Source of the DNA: Oscillibacter sp.
Lineage (GTDB): Bacteria > Bacillota > Clostridia > Oscillospirales > Oscillospiraceae
Direction of reading: 5' to 3'
DNA: 64,000 bases
NCBI RefSeq assembly: GCF_028693505.1
Contig: NZ_JAQUVF010000004.1
Coordinates: 1-64,000, forward strand
Below, in pieces: positions 19,532 to 27,832 of this stretch (its first letter is position 1; each line of letters begins with the position of its first letter). Position numbers and translations under genes: made by a program. The notes below the pieces were generated by a model. The model was not told where the DNA came from. It did no database searches and saw only the letters and a program-made list of their open reading frames with translations.

Positions 19532-19807
19532 ATGGACTACCAATTTATCCGGGAATTTTACTACGGCAATCTCACGCTCAATGACCGAGATATGCCCCGC
19601 AACTCTGACTTAGGCAAGGCGTGCAACGCCTTCTGCGAGGCCGAGACAACGTTGACCGAAGCACTCACCGGCGCAGAAAATGATGCACTTACAGCGCTGC
19701 TCACCGCCCATTCCGAAATCGTGGGCATCTCAGAGCGGGACGGCTTTTGCAGCGGCTTTCGTCTGGGGGCGCTGGCAATGTTGGATATTCTATCTGGAAC
19801 GGAATAA
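19532..19807 (+). CDS. Hypothetical mobile-element protein
   Basis: MDYQFIREFYYGNLTLNDRDMPRNSDLGKAC...; between ParB-like and TnpV-like genes. Confidence 0.6.
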   Translation: MDYQFIREFYYGNLTLNDRDMPRNSDLGKACNAFCEAETTLTEALTGAENDALTALLTAHSEIVGISERDGFCSGFRLGALAMLDILSGTE

Positions 19808-19821
19808 AGGAGGACGGAAAT

Positions 19822-20052
19822 ATGGAATCTTCATTTGAGCAAAACGGCATTCGCTACATATTGGTCGGCGACTATTATTACCCAGATTTGCTGCCGGACC
19901 CGGGCGAGGATGCGAAGCAGCGGGACCTGATCGTGCAGCAGATGGCCAAGGCACTGGGCGTCAACGAGGAGCTGAAAGAGCAAGATCCCATGCAATGGGT
20001 GGGTCTGATGAACAACCTTCGCAGTGCCGCCCGAGAGTTTTTAAACGAGTGA
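19822..20052 (+). CDS. Shortened TnpV-like transposon protein
   Basis: MESSFEQNGIRYILVGDYYYPDLLPD...ELKEQDPMQWVGLMNNLRSAAREFLNE; ends resemble TnpV termini, middle missing. Confidence 0.6.
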   Translation: MESSFEQNGIRYILVGDYYYPDLLPDPGEDAKQRDLIVQQMAKALGVNEELKEQDPMQWVGLMNNLRSAAREFLNE

Positions 20053-20124
20053 TTTCAACAGACCACCAGCGGAGAGTAGGTAAAATTGCCTGCTCTCCGC
20101 TGTTTTTGTTTGGAGGGAACCTAT

Positions 20125-20460
20125 GTGAACTATTTTTATGGCAGCGAAGCGGAACGGTTTGTCTTTTACCGCATTCCAAAAGGGTTAATCACGGAAAAAC
20201 GTTTTGAATGCTTAAAGTGTGAAGCAAAACTACTTTACGGACTAATGCTGGACAGAATGGCCCTTTCCATAAAAAACAACTGGCTGGATGGGCAGAATCG
20301 AGCCTTCATTTACTACACCATTGAGAGCATCACGGAGGACTTGCACTGCGGTCACGGAAAAGCAGGGAAGCTTCTGGCCGAGCTGGAAGCATACGGCTTG
20401 CTGCAACGAAAACGTCAGGGGCAGGGGAGACCCGACCGGCTGTATGTCCTCAAATTTTAG
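20125..20460 (+). CDS. Replication initiator RepA N-terminal domain, short form
   Basis: VNYFYGSEAERFVFYRIPKGLITEKRFECLKCEAKLLYGLMLDRMALSIKNNWLD...YTIESITEDLHCGHGKAGKLLAEL; GTG start; ends after 111 codons. Confidence 0.75.
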   Translation: MNYFYGSEAERFVFYRIPKGLITEKRFECLKCEAKLLYGLMLDRMALSIKNNWLDGQNRAFIYYTIESITEDLHCGHGKAGKLLAELEAYGLLQRKRQGQGRPDRLYVLKF

Positions 20461-20607
20461 TGGTTTTAGACCGCCGATTTTGAATGCCCCAGAAATCCGC
20501 TTTTCGGCTTTCTGGACATCCCAAAAGCGGCTGCTAATAAGAACAAGAAGAATGAGACTGAGGGAGTAAGATGATTCACTCAGCCGAAAAAGAATAGGAG
20601 ACGCATC

Positions 20608-20784
20608 ATGTTTGAACCAAGAAATAGGCAACTCAACATTCGTTTGAATGAAGAAGAGCATCGCAAGCTTACAGAAGCGGCAGCAATGAAGGGTCTGGGC
20701 CGTGCCGCCTATCTGCGGATGCTCCTGCTGGAATCCTGGCATCGTCAAGTACTGGAGGAAGCTAAAAGGCTGAAAGGGGACTGA
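20608..20784 (+). CDS. Small ribbon-helix-helix / MobC-like protein
   Basis: 58 aa MFEPRNRQLNIRLNEEEHRKLTEAAAMKGLGRAAYLRMLLLESWHRQVLEEAKRLKGD; below the ORF-track cutoff. Confidence 0.5.
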   Translation: MFEPRNRQLNIRLNEEEHRKLTEAAAMKGLGRAAYLRMLLLESWHRQVLEEAKRLKGD

Positions 20785-20912
20785 TTCCTCTTTCGGCCGG
20801 GTAACGGAATATTCGGCACCGCCGAATATTCTGGCAAGCATAGCATTTTGTCACCAAACTGCGGCTTTTAGGGGGTACCCCTAAGACCCCAACTTGAAAA
20901 AGGAGTTATATT

Positions 20913-21218
20913 ATGACCCGAACAAAACGCGTTTACGTCTGGCTGACAGATCAGGAATTCGAGTACCTCATGAAAAACGTGAAGAAAAGCGGCCTCTGCC
21001 GGGAGACCTACCTGCGGCATCTCATCGAGGGCTACGAGGTAAAAGAAGCACCCACAGCCGAGTGGGTGCAGCTCATCCATCTGCTCTCCGGCATGGCAAA
21101 TAATTTGAATCAGATTGCAAGGATGTCCCACGCCACCGGCACCGTGGCCGATTGGGGTGCAATTCAACAAATACGAGATGATGTGCGAGACATCTTTGGA
21201 AAGGTTAAAAACGTGTAA
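20913..21218 (+). CDS. MobC-like relaxosome protein
   Basis: VYVWLTDQEFEYLMKNVKKSGLCRETYLRHLIEGYEVKEAP...HLLSGMANNLNQIARMSHATG. Confidence 0.75.
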   Translation: MTRTKRVYVWLTDQEFEYLMKNVKKSGLCRETYLRHLIEGYEVKEAPTAEWVQLIHLLSGMANNLNQIARMSHATGTVADWGAIQQIRDDVRDIFGKVKNV

Positions 21219-21245
21219 TTTACATACGCCATTTTGGGAGTTTCG

Positions 21246-21274
21246 TTGACATATACAGTCGATTGCCGTATAAT
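21246..21274 (+). promoter_or_regulatory. Consensus promoter TTGACA-17-TATAAT for the glycan operon
   Basis: -35 21246-21251, spacer 21252-21268, -10 21269-21274; first glycan gene ATG at 21307. Confidence 0.85.
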
Positions 21275-21306
21275 TACTAAAGTTATGCAAAGGTGGAGGT
21301 AGACAT

Positions 21307-22185
21307 ATGAAGGGAATCGTTCTGGCAGGGGGTAGCGGCACTCGGCTTTACCCGCTGACCATGGTCACCAGCAAGCAGCTCTTACCAATTTATGACAAGC
21401 CAATGATCTATTACCCGCTGTCCACACTGATGCTGGCAAGAATTCGTGATATTCTTATTATTTCCACGCCGCAGGATATGCCCAATTTCGAGAAATTACT
21501 GGGAGACGGCAGTCGGTACGGCCTACATCTTTCCTACAAGGTACAGCCCTCGCCGGACGGCCTTGCTCAGGCGTTTATTCTGGGAGAAGAATTCGTTGGA
21601 AACGACCGCTGCGCCATGGTGCTGGGCGACAACATTTTTTACGGTGCAGGCTTTACCGGTCAGCTGCGCCGTGCCGTGGCACAGGAAACCGGAGCCACGG
21701 TGTTCGGCTACTATGTAGAGGATCCGGAGCGCTTTGGCGTGGTTGAATTTGACGTTGAGGGTCGTGCCATCTCCATTGAAGAAAAACCCGCCCAGCCGAA
21801 GTCCAACTATGCCGTTACCGGACTGTATTTTTACGACAGTAAGGTGGTGGAACGGGCCAAAGCGCTGAAGCCCTCCGCCCGCGGTGAACTGGAAATTACG
21901 GACTTGAACCGCATTTATCTGGAAGAGGGAAGTCTCAATGTGGTGACGCTGGGCCGGGGTTACGCTTGGTTGGACACCGGCACCATGGATTCCATGATGG
22001 ATGCCTCGGAATTTGTCAAGGTGGCTGAAACGCGTACAGGCATTATGGTAGCAGCGCTGGAGGAAATCGCCTACAACAATGGCTGGATTGATCGGGAGAC
22101 GCTGCTTGAATCGGCCAAGGCCTACGGCAAATCTCCCTATGGTCAGCACCTCAAGGCGGTTGCAGAGGGAAAGATTCGTTACTGA
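21307..22185 (+). CDS. rfbA: Glucose-1-phosphate thymidylyltransferase
   Basis: [44 protein letters not shown]. Confidence 0.95.
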   Translation: MKGIVLAGGSGTRLYPLTMVTSKQLLPIYDKPMIYYPLSTLMLARIRDILIISTPQDMPNFEKLLGDGSRYGLHLSYKVQPSPDGLAQAFILGEEFVGNDRCAMVLGDNIFYGAGFTGQLRRAVAQETGATVFGYYVEDPERFGVVEFDVEGRAISIEEKPAQPKSNYAVTGLYFYDSKVVERAKALKPSARGELEITDLNRIYLEEGSLNVVTLGRGYAWLDTGTMDSMMDASEFVKVAETRTGIMVAALEEIAYNNGWIDRETLLESAKAYGKSPYGQHLKAVAEGKIRY

Positions 22186-22225
22186 TGATACATACCGCAA
22201 ATTTAAATAAAGAGGCATTAGACTG

Positions 22226-22771
22226 ATGGATTTTATCAAGACAGCCATTGATGGCGTTTATATCGTAGAGCCAAAGGTGTTCGGCGACCACCGGGGCTTT
22301 TTCATGGAGAGCTGGTCGCAGCGTGCCTTTGAAGAAGCGGGGCTTCACTACAATTTTGTTCAGGATAACCATTCTTCCTCCACGGTGAAGGGTACTTTGC
22401 GGGGCATTCACTTCCAAAAGGGCGACAAGGCGCAGGCCAAGCTGGTGCGCTGTGCCAGAGGTGCAGTACTGGACGTGGCGGTGGATTTGCGGCCCAATAG
22501 CGCAACCTACAAAAAATGGGTGGCTGTGGAGCTTTCCGAAGAAAACAAGCGCCAGCTGCTTATTCCCCGTGGCTTTGGACACGGTTTTGTGACACTAGCA
22601 GACGACGTGGAGTTTCTCTACAAGGCTGATAACTACTATGCCCCGGAAGCTGATGGCGGCATCCGCTGGAACGACCCGGAAATTGTCGTGGACTGGGGCA
22701 TTGAGCGCCCCATTCTCTCGCAGAAAGACGAGACGAACCCGTTTTTGAAGGACGCAGTAACGGGATTTTGA
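22226..22771 (+). CDS. rfbC: dTDP-4-dehydrorhamnose 3,5-epimerase
   Basis: VFGDHRGFFMESWSQRAFEEAGLHYNFVQDNHSSSTVKGTLRGIHFQ. Confidence 0.95.
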   Translation: MDFIKTAIDGVYIVEPKVFGDHRGFFMESWSQRAFEEAGLHYNFVQDNHSSSTVKGTLRGIHFQKGDKAQAKLVRCARGAVLDVAVDLRPNSATYKKWVAVELSEENKRQLLIPRGFGHGFVTLADDVEFLYKADNYYAPEADGGIRWNDPEIVVDWGIERPILSQKDETNPFLKDAVTGF

Positions 22772-22783
22772 GGAGGAACCGAC

Positions 22784-23803
22784 ATGAGGATGCTGATTAC
22801 CGGCGGCGCCGGATTTATTGGAAGCAACTTTATCTTCCATATGCGCAAGGCACACCCAGACTACGATCTCCTCTGCGTGGACAAACTGACTTATGCGGGC
22901 AATCTCGCTACGCTGGAAAGTGTCATGCACGAACCAAAATTCCAGTTTTCCAAGGTAGATATTGCTGACCGCAAAGGGGTATACGACCTGTTTGAAGCGG
23001 AGAAGCCGGACGTGGTGGTAAACTTTGCCGCTGAGAGCCACGTAGACCGCTCCATTGAAAACCCCTCCATTTTTCTGGAAACCAATGTCATGGGCACACA
23101 GGTGCTGCTGGACGCCTGCCGGAAATATAACGTGGCACGCTACCATCAGGTGTCCACCGACGAGGTCTACGGCGACTTGCCGCTGGACCAGCCCGACCTG
23201 TTCTTTACGGAGCAGACTCCGCTACACACGTCCTCGCCCTACTCGGCATCTAAGGCCAGCGCAGATTTGCTGTGCAACGCCTATCAGCGGACATATGGCA
23301 TGCCCATCACCATCTCCCGCTGCTCCAACAACTATGGGCCCTATCAGTTCCCAGAGAAGCTGATTCCGCTGATGATTGCCAACGCCTTGGCGGACAAGCC
23401 GCTACCGGTCTACGGCGAGGGACTGAACGTGCGGGACTGGCTATACGTCGAGGACCACTGCCGGGCCATCGATCTTATTTTGGAGCACGGGGAAGTCGGA
23501 CAGGTCTACAACATCGGTGGACACAATGAAATGAAAAATATTGACATCGTAAAGCGGATTCTTGCCATTCTGGGCAAGCCGGAGAGCCTAATTACCCACG
23601 TGGGTGACCGTAAGGGCCATGATATGCGCTACGCCATTGACCCGGCGTTTATCCATGAGAAGCTGGGCTGGCTGCCGGAGACCAAGTTTGCCGACGGCAT
23701 CGAAAAGACCGTACAGTGGTACTTGGACAATAAACCCTGGTGGGAGAATATCGTGAACGGAGAGTATCAGAGCTATTATGAGCGGATGTACGCAAATCGG
23801 TAA
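22784..23803 (+). CDS. rfbB: dTDP-glucose 4,6-dehydratase
   Basis: MRMLITGGAGFIGSNFIFHM...VNFAAESHVDRSIENP...YSASKASADLL. Confidence 0.95.
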   Translation: MRMLITGGAGFIGSNFIFHMRKAHPDYDLLCVDKLTYAGNLATLESVMHEPKFQFSKVDIADRKGVYDLFEAEKPDVVVNFAAESHVDRSIENPSIFLETNVMGTQVLLDACRKYNVARYHQVSTDEVYGDLPLDQPDLFFTEQTPLHTSSPYSASKASADLLCNAYQRTYGMPITISRCSNNYGPYQFPEKLIPLMIANALADKPLPVYGEGLNVRDWLYVEDHCRAIDLILEHGEVGQVYNIGGHNEMKNIDIVKRILAILGKPESLITHVGDRKGHDMRYAIDPAFIHEKLGWLPETKFADGIEKTVQWYLDNKPWWENIVNGEYQSYYERMYANR

Positions 23804-24713
23804 ACCGCTGATCTCCATTTTAATGGCGGTTTATGAACCAAATCTGGACTGGCTGCGCATTCAGCTCAAATCGCTCAATGCCCAGACCTATCCGAATCTG
23901 CGGCTGTATATCCGGGACGATTGCTCTCCAACGGTGCCGTTTGAGGCAATACAGTCCTGCGTGCAGGACTGTATTGCTGCGTTTCCATGGTCTTTCCAGC
24001 GCAACGAGAAGAATCTTGGCTCCAATGGGACATTTGAACAGCTGACGCAAGAAGCAGAAGGAAAACTGTTTGCCTATTGCGATCAGGACGATGAGTGGCT
24101 GGCAGATAAGCTCTCCGCGCTGGTATCCGCCATGACGCCCAAAACCACCTTGGCCTACTGTGACCTCTCGGCCATAGACGGAGAAGGGAACACCACCGCA
24201 AAAAGCCTGCGGGAGCTTCGGCCCAGGCTGCGGTATGTGCAGGGGAAAGGCCTTTCGGAGACCTATTTCTTCCGCAACTGCTCCGCCGGCTGCACAACCC
24301 TCGTGCGGTCGGAAACGGCGAAACGGGCCTTGCCGTTCCCAAAGAACACGGTCTGCGACCAGTGGGTGGCCATGATTGCCGCGCTGGAAGGTAAAATTGA
24401 GTTCGTCGATCGTCCTCTGCTCCGCTATCGGATTCACGGCGGAAATCAGACCGGAGTGCTCACCGGCGTCACGGATAAACAGAGTTATTTCAACCGCCGC
24501 ATTGCCCCTTTGCGGGAGCGTCTGGCGTTTTACAAAAAATACATCCAGCCGTCGTCGGCGCTGGAGGCCTTTGTTTCCGCCCGACTGAATGGGAAGGTGC
24601 TTGATCTGATTCGCTATCGGGCGCTATCGCCCATGGAGGCGAAGTTTGAACTGGCCATGCACGTTCTGCCCCGGTCGCTGTTTCGGTGGGTTGTAAGGAA
24701 AATTTTAAAATAA
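23778..24713 (+). CDS. Family 2 glycosyltransferase
   Basis: PLISILMAVYEPNLDWLRIQLKSLNAQTYPNLRLYIRDDCSP...YCDQDDEW. Confidence 0.85.
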   Translation: MSGCTQIGKPLISILMAVYEPNLDWLRIQLKSLNAQTYPNLRLYIRDDCSPTVPFEAIQSCVQDCIAAFPWSFQRNEKNLGSNGTFEQLTQEAEGKLFAYCDQDDEWLADKLSALVSAMTPKTTLAYCDLSAIDGEGNTTAKSLRELRPRLRYVQGKGLSETYFFRNCSAGCTTLVRSETAKRALPFPKNTVCDQWVAMIAALEGKIEFVDRPLLRYRIHGGNQTGVLTGVTDKQSYFNRRIAPLRERLAFYKKYIQPSSALEAFVSARLNGKVLDLIRYRALSPMEAKFELAMHVLPRSLFRWVVRKILK

Positions 24714-24727
24714 AGCAGGAGAAACAG

Positions 24728-25570
24728 ATGAAGATTCTTATCACCGGAGCGACCGGACAGCTTGGATACGATGTGTGCCGGGTGCTCAGCGCCCGGGAAA
24801 TTGAGTACCGGGGCATTGGTTCCGCCCAACTGGATATTGTCAATGAAAATAAAGTGCACGCCTATCTGGAAAGCTATCGTCCCGATGCCGTGATTCACTG
24901 TGCCGCGTATACGGCGGTGGACAAAGCCGAGGACGAGCCGGAACGGTGCTTTGCCGTCAACGAGGGCGGCACGGTAAATCTGGCCCGAGCCTGCCGGGAC
25001 ATCGGCGCAAAGATGCTGTTTCTCTCCACAGATTACGTCTTTCCTGGCGACGGGGAGCGGTTTTACGAAACCGACGATCCCACCGGCCCGCTGAATGTCT
25101 ATGGTCGTAGCAAGCTGGCTGCCGAACAATCTCTGCGGGAGGTACTGCCGGAGCATTTCATCCTGCGGATTTCGTGGGTGTTCGGCATCAACGGCGGCAA
25201 CTTTGTGAAAACCATGCTTCGTCTGGCGGAAACCCACGACACGCTGACGGTGGTGGCCGACCAGGTCGGCTCGCCCGCCTATACGGCGGATCTTGCCCCG
25301 TTGCTGTGCGACATGATTGCAACAGATAAATACGGCACCTATCATGCCACCAACGAGGGCATTTGCTCCTGGGCCGCGTTCGCAGAGGAAATCTTTCGGC
25401 TGGCAGGAAAAGCCGTTACCGTGGTTCCCACCACGACGGATGCTTACGGCGCAAAAGCACTGCGGCCAAAGAACTCACGGCTGAACAAACAGAGTCTGAC
25501 AGCTGCGGGCTTTGCCCGTCTGCCAGATTGGCAGGATGCGCTGGGACGGTATCTAAGCGAATTAAACTGA
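24728..25570 (+). CDS. rfbD: dTDP-4-dehydrorhamnose reductase
   Basis: MKILITGATGQLGYDVCRVLSAREIEYRG...PDAVIHCAAYTAVDKAEDEPERCFAVN. Confidence 0.95.
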   Translation: MKILITGATGQLGYDVCRVLSAREIEYRGIGSAQLDIVNENKVHAYLESYRPDAVIHCAAYTAVDKAEDEPERCFAVNEGGTVNLARACRDIGAKMLFLSTDYVFPGDGERFYETDDPTGPLNVYGRSKLAAEQSLREVLPEHFILRISWVFGINGGNFVKTMLRLAETHDTLTVVADQVGSPAYTADLAPLLCDMIATDKYGTYHATNEGICSWAAFAEEIFRLAGKAVTVVPTTTDAYGAKALRPKNSRLNKQSLTAAGFARLPDWQDALGRYLSELN

Positions 25571-25591
25571 GGAAATGGAACAGAACGTATC

Positions 25592-27049
25592 ATGAAACAT
25601 CTCAATTCCGGTACGAAAAAATTAACCGCCATTCTGGCTGTATATGTGTTGCTGGCCGTTTCGTTTTACGCGCTGGGCGGGCAGCAGCTCCATATCCGGG
25701 GCGCAGAGACCGACGATATGGTTACGCCCACCGGTGATGTGGATGAAATCTATGCCAACAGCAAGATTACGCAGCCTTTTTCCATTGATGCCGACCATAT
25801 TACCGGCGTGACACTGTATACCTCCACCTATGGTCGGCTAAATGACTGCTCTCTGAACGTTTCCATCGAAAGGGCTGGGCAAACGATTGCCAGCGCTACC
25901 AAGCCGGCCGGGGAACTGGGAGACAGCGCCGAGACAGTGGTTTCCTTCGCGCAGCCCATAGAGATTACACCCAGTGAACCCCTAACGCTGATCATTTCCT
26001 CCCCGGACGGCAGCGGCGGCAACGCCGTCACCGTATACTACGGTAGCAGCATCTCTGTATCCAAGGGCTCCGTGGACAAGGAACTGAATGAAAGTGAACT
26101 TGCCAGAGTTGATGGGCAGACGCTCGACGGCATTTTGTGCTTTCAGGTCACTGGGCAGCAGAATTTGCTTTTTGGCAGTATCTACTGGTATGTGGTGGCG
26201 GCGCTAGGCGTGGCGCTGGCTGCTTACGGACTGACTTTGGTGCGCAAGATGCGCTCCGGCGCATCTTCACCCACGTTGCGTTTTTTTGCCGCCATCGGGA
26301 AATACCGCTTTTTGATGGAGCAGCTGGTAAACCGGGACTTTAAGACCAAATACAAACGCAGCGTGCTGGGTGTCTTGTGGAGCTTTTTAAATCCACTCTT
26401 AATGATGTTGGTGCAGTATGTGGTCTTTTCCACTCTGTTTAAGTCCAATATTCCTAACTTTCCGGTATATCTGCTTACGGGCATCGTCTGCTTCAACTTT
26501 TTCAATGAGTCCACCAATATGTGCCTCCAGTCCATCTCCGGCAATGCCGGGCTGATTACCAAGGTCTATGTGCCCAAGTATATCTACCCGGTGACACGGG
26601 TGCTGTCCAGCTCCATCAACCTGCTGTTGAGCCTGCTTCCGCTGTTTTTGGTGCTGCTCATCACCCGGACTCCGCTGAGCATCCGCGGGGTACTGCTGAT
26701 TTTCGGCATTCTCTGCCTGGAGGTTTTGGCGCTAGGCGTTGGGTTGATTCTCTGCTCGCTGATGGTCTTTTTCCGGGACACCCAATTTATCTGGGGTGTG
26801 CTGATTACTATTTTGAACTTTGCCACCCCTATCTTCTACCCGGAGAGCATCATTCCCGCCCGGTTTATGACGATTTACAAACTCAATCCCCTCTACCATA
26901 TCGTCCGCTTTTTCCGTATCGTTCTACTGGACGGCGTTTCTCCTGAGCCTAAGGCCTACGGACTGTGCCTGATTGCCGCGCTGGTGCCACTGGCCATCGG
27001 CATTGTTGTCTTCAAAAAATCGCAGGACAAGTTTGTCCTGAATATTTAA
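25592..27049 (+). CDS. ABC-2 type polysaccharide export permease with N-terminal extracytoplasmic domain
   Basis: C-terminal half NRDFKTKYKRSVLGVLWSFLNPLLMMLVQYVVFSTLF...; preceded by TM + ~180-residue polar beta-rich segment. Confidence 0.85.
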   Translation: MKHLNSGTKKLTAILAVYVLLAVSFYALGGQQLHIRGAETDDMVTPTGDVDEIYANSKITQPFSIDADHITGVTLYTSTYGRLNDCSLNVSIERAGQTIASATKPAGELGDSAETVVSFAQPIEITPSEPLTLIISSPDGSGGNAVTVYYGSSISVSKGSVDKELNESELARVDGQTLDGILCFQVTGQQNLLFGSIYWYVVAALGVALAAYGLTLVRKMRSGASSPTLRFFAAIGKYRFLMEQLVNRDFKTKYKRSVLGVLWSFLNPLLMMLVQYVVFSTLFKSNIPNFPVYLLTGIVCFNFFNESTNMCLQSISGNAGLITKVYVPKYIYPVTRVLSSSINLLLSLLPLFLVLLITRTPLSIRGVLLIFGILCLEVLALGVGLILCSLMVFFRDTQFIWGVLITILNFATPIFYPESIIPARFMTIYKLNPLYHIVRFFRIVLLDGVSPEPKAYGLCLIAALVPLAIGIVVFKKSQDKFVLNI

Positions 27050-27061
27050 GGAGGAATACAA

Positions 27062-27832
27062 ATGGAAATGATTCGAGCAGACCATGTATCCATGCGATTC
27101 CGCCTGTCCGCAGACCGCATTACCAGCATGAAGGAATATTTGGTTCGGCTGGTTACCGGGCGACTGAAATTTAAGGAATTCGGTGCGCTGAGCGATGTCA
27201 GCTTTGCCGTGCAGAAGGGCGAGGTGCTGGGCATCATCGGACACAACGGCGCGGGAAAATCTACGCTGTTAAAGGTGATCTCCGGAATCCTGAAGCCGTC
27301 GAACGGCAGCGTCACAGTTCACGGCAACATCGTGCCCATGCTGGAGCTTGGCTCGGGCTTCGACTACGACATGACTGGCCGGGAGAATATTTTTCTCAAC
27401 GGTGCGATTCTGGGTTACAGCAAGGAGTTTTTGACCGCCAAATGTCAGGAGATTATTGATTTTTCCGAGCTAGGCGAGTTCATTGAGGAACCGATCCGCA
27501 ACTATTCCTCCGGCATGATGATGCGTCTGGCGTTTTCCATCGCCACGGTGGTAGAACCGGAAATTTTGATCGTGGATGAGATTCTAGCGGTAGGCGATGC
27601 AGATTTTCAGGCCAAGAGCAAAGCCAGAATGCTGGAGCTGATGGGCGGGGGTACCACGGTTTTGATGGTGTCCCACACCATGTCCCAGATTCGGGAGCTT
27701 TGCGACAAGGTGCTCTGGCTGGAGCACGGCACGGTGCAGGGCTACGGGGAAACGGCGGCGCTGTGTGACAAATACGAGGGGAAACTAAATTCCAGCAAAG
27801 GAGACGGCAATGGATCAACAGAAAACGAATGA
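27062..27832 (+). CDS. ABC-type polysaccharide export ATPase (Wzt-like, no long C-terminal domain)
   Basis: LGIIGHNGAGKSTLLKVISGILKPSNGSVTVHG...IRNYSSGMMMRLAFSIATVVEPEILIVDEILAVGD. Confidence 0.92.
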   Translation: MEMIRADHVSMRFRLSADRITSMKEYLVRLVTGRLKFKEFGALSDVSFAVQKGEVLGIIGHNGAGKSTLLKVISGILKPSNGSVTVHGNIVPMLELGSGFDYDMTGRENIFLNGAILGYSKEFLTAKCQEIIDFSELGEFIEEPIRNYSSGMMMRLAFSIATVVEPEILIVDEILAVGDADFQAKSKARMLELMGGGTTVLMVSHTMSQIRELCDKVLWLEHGTVQGYGETAALCDKYEGKLNSSKGDGNGSTENE

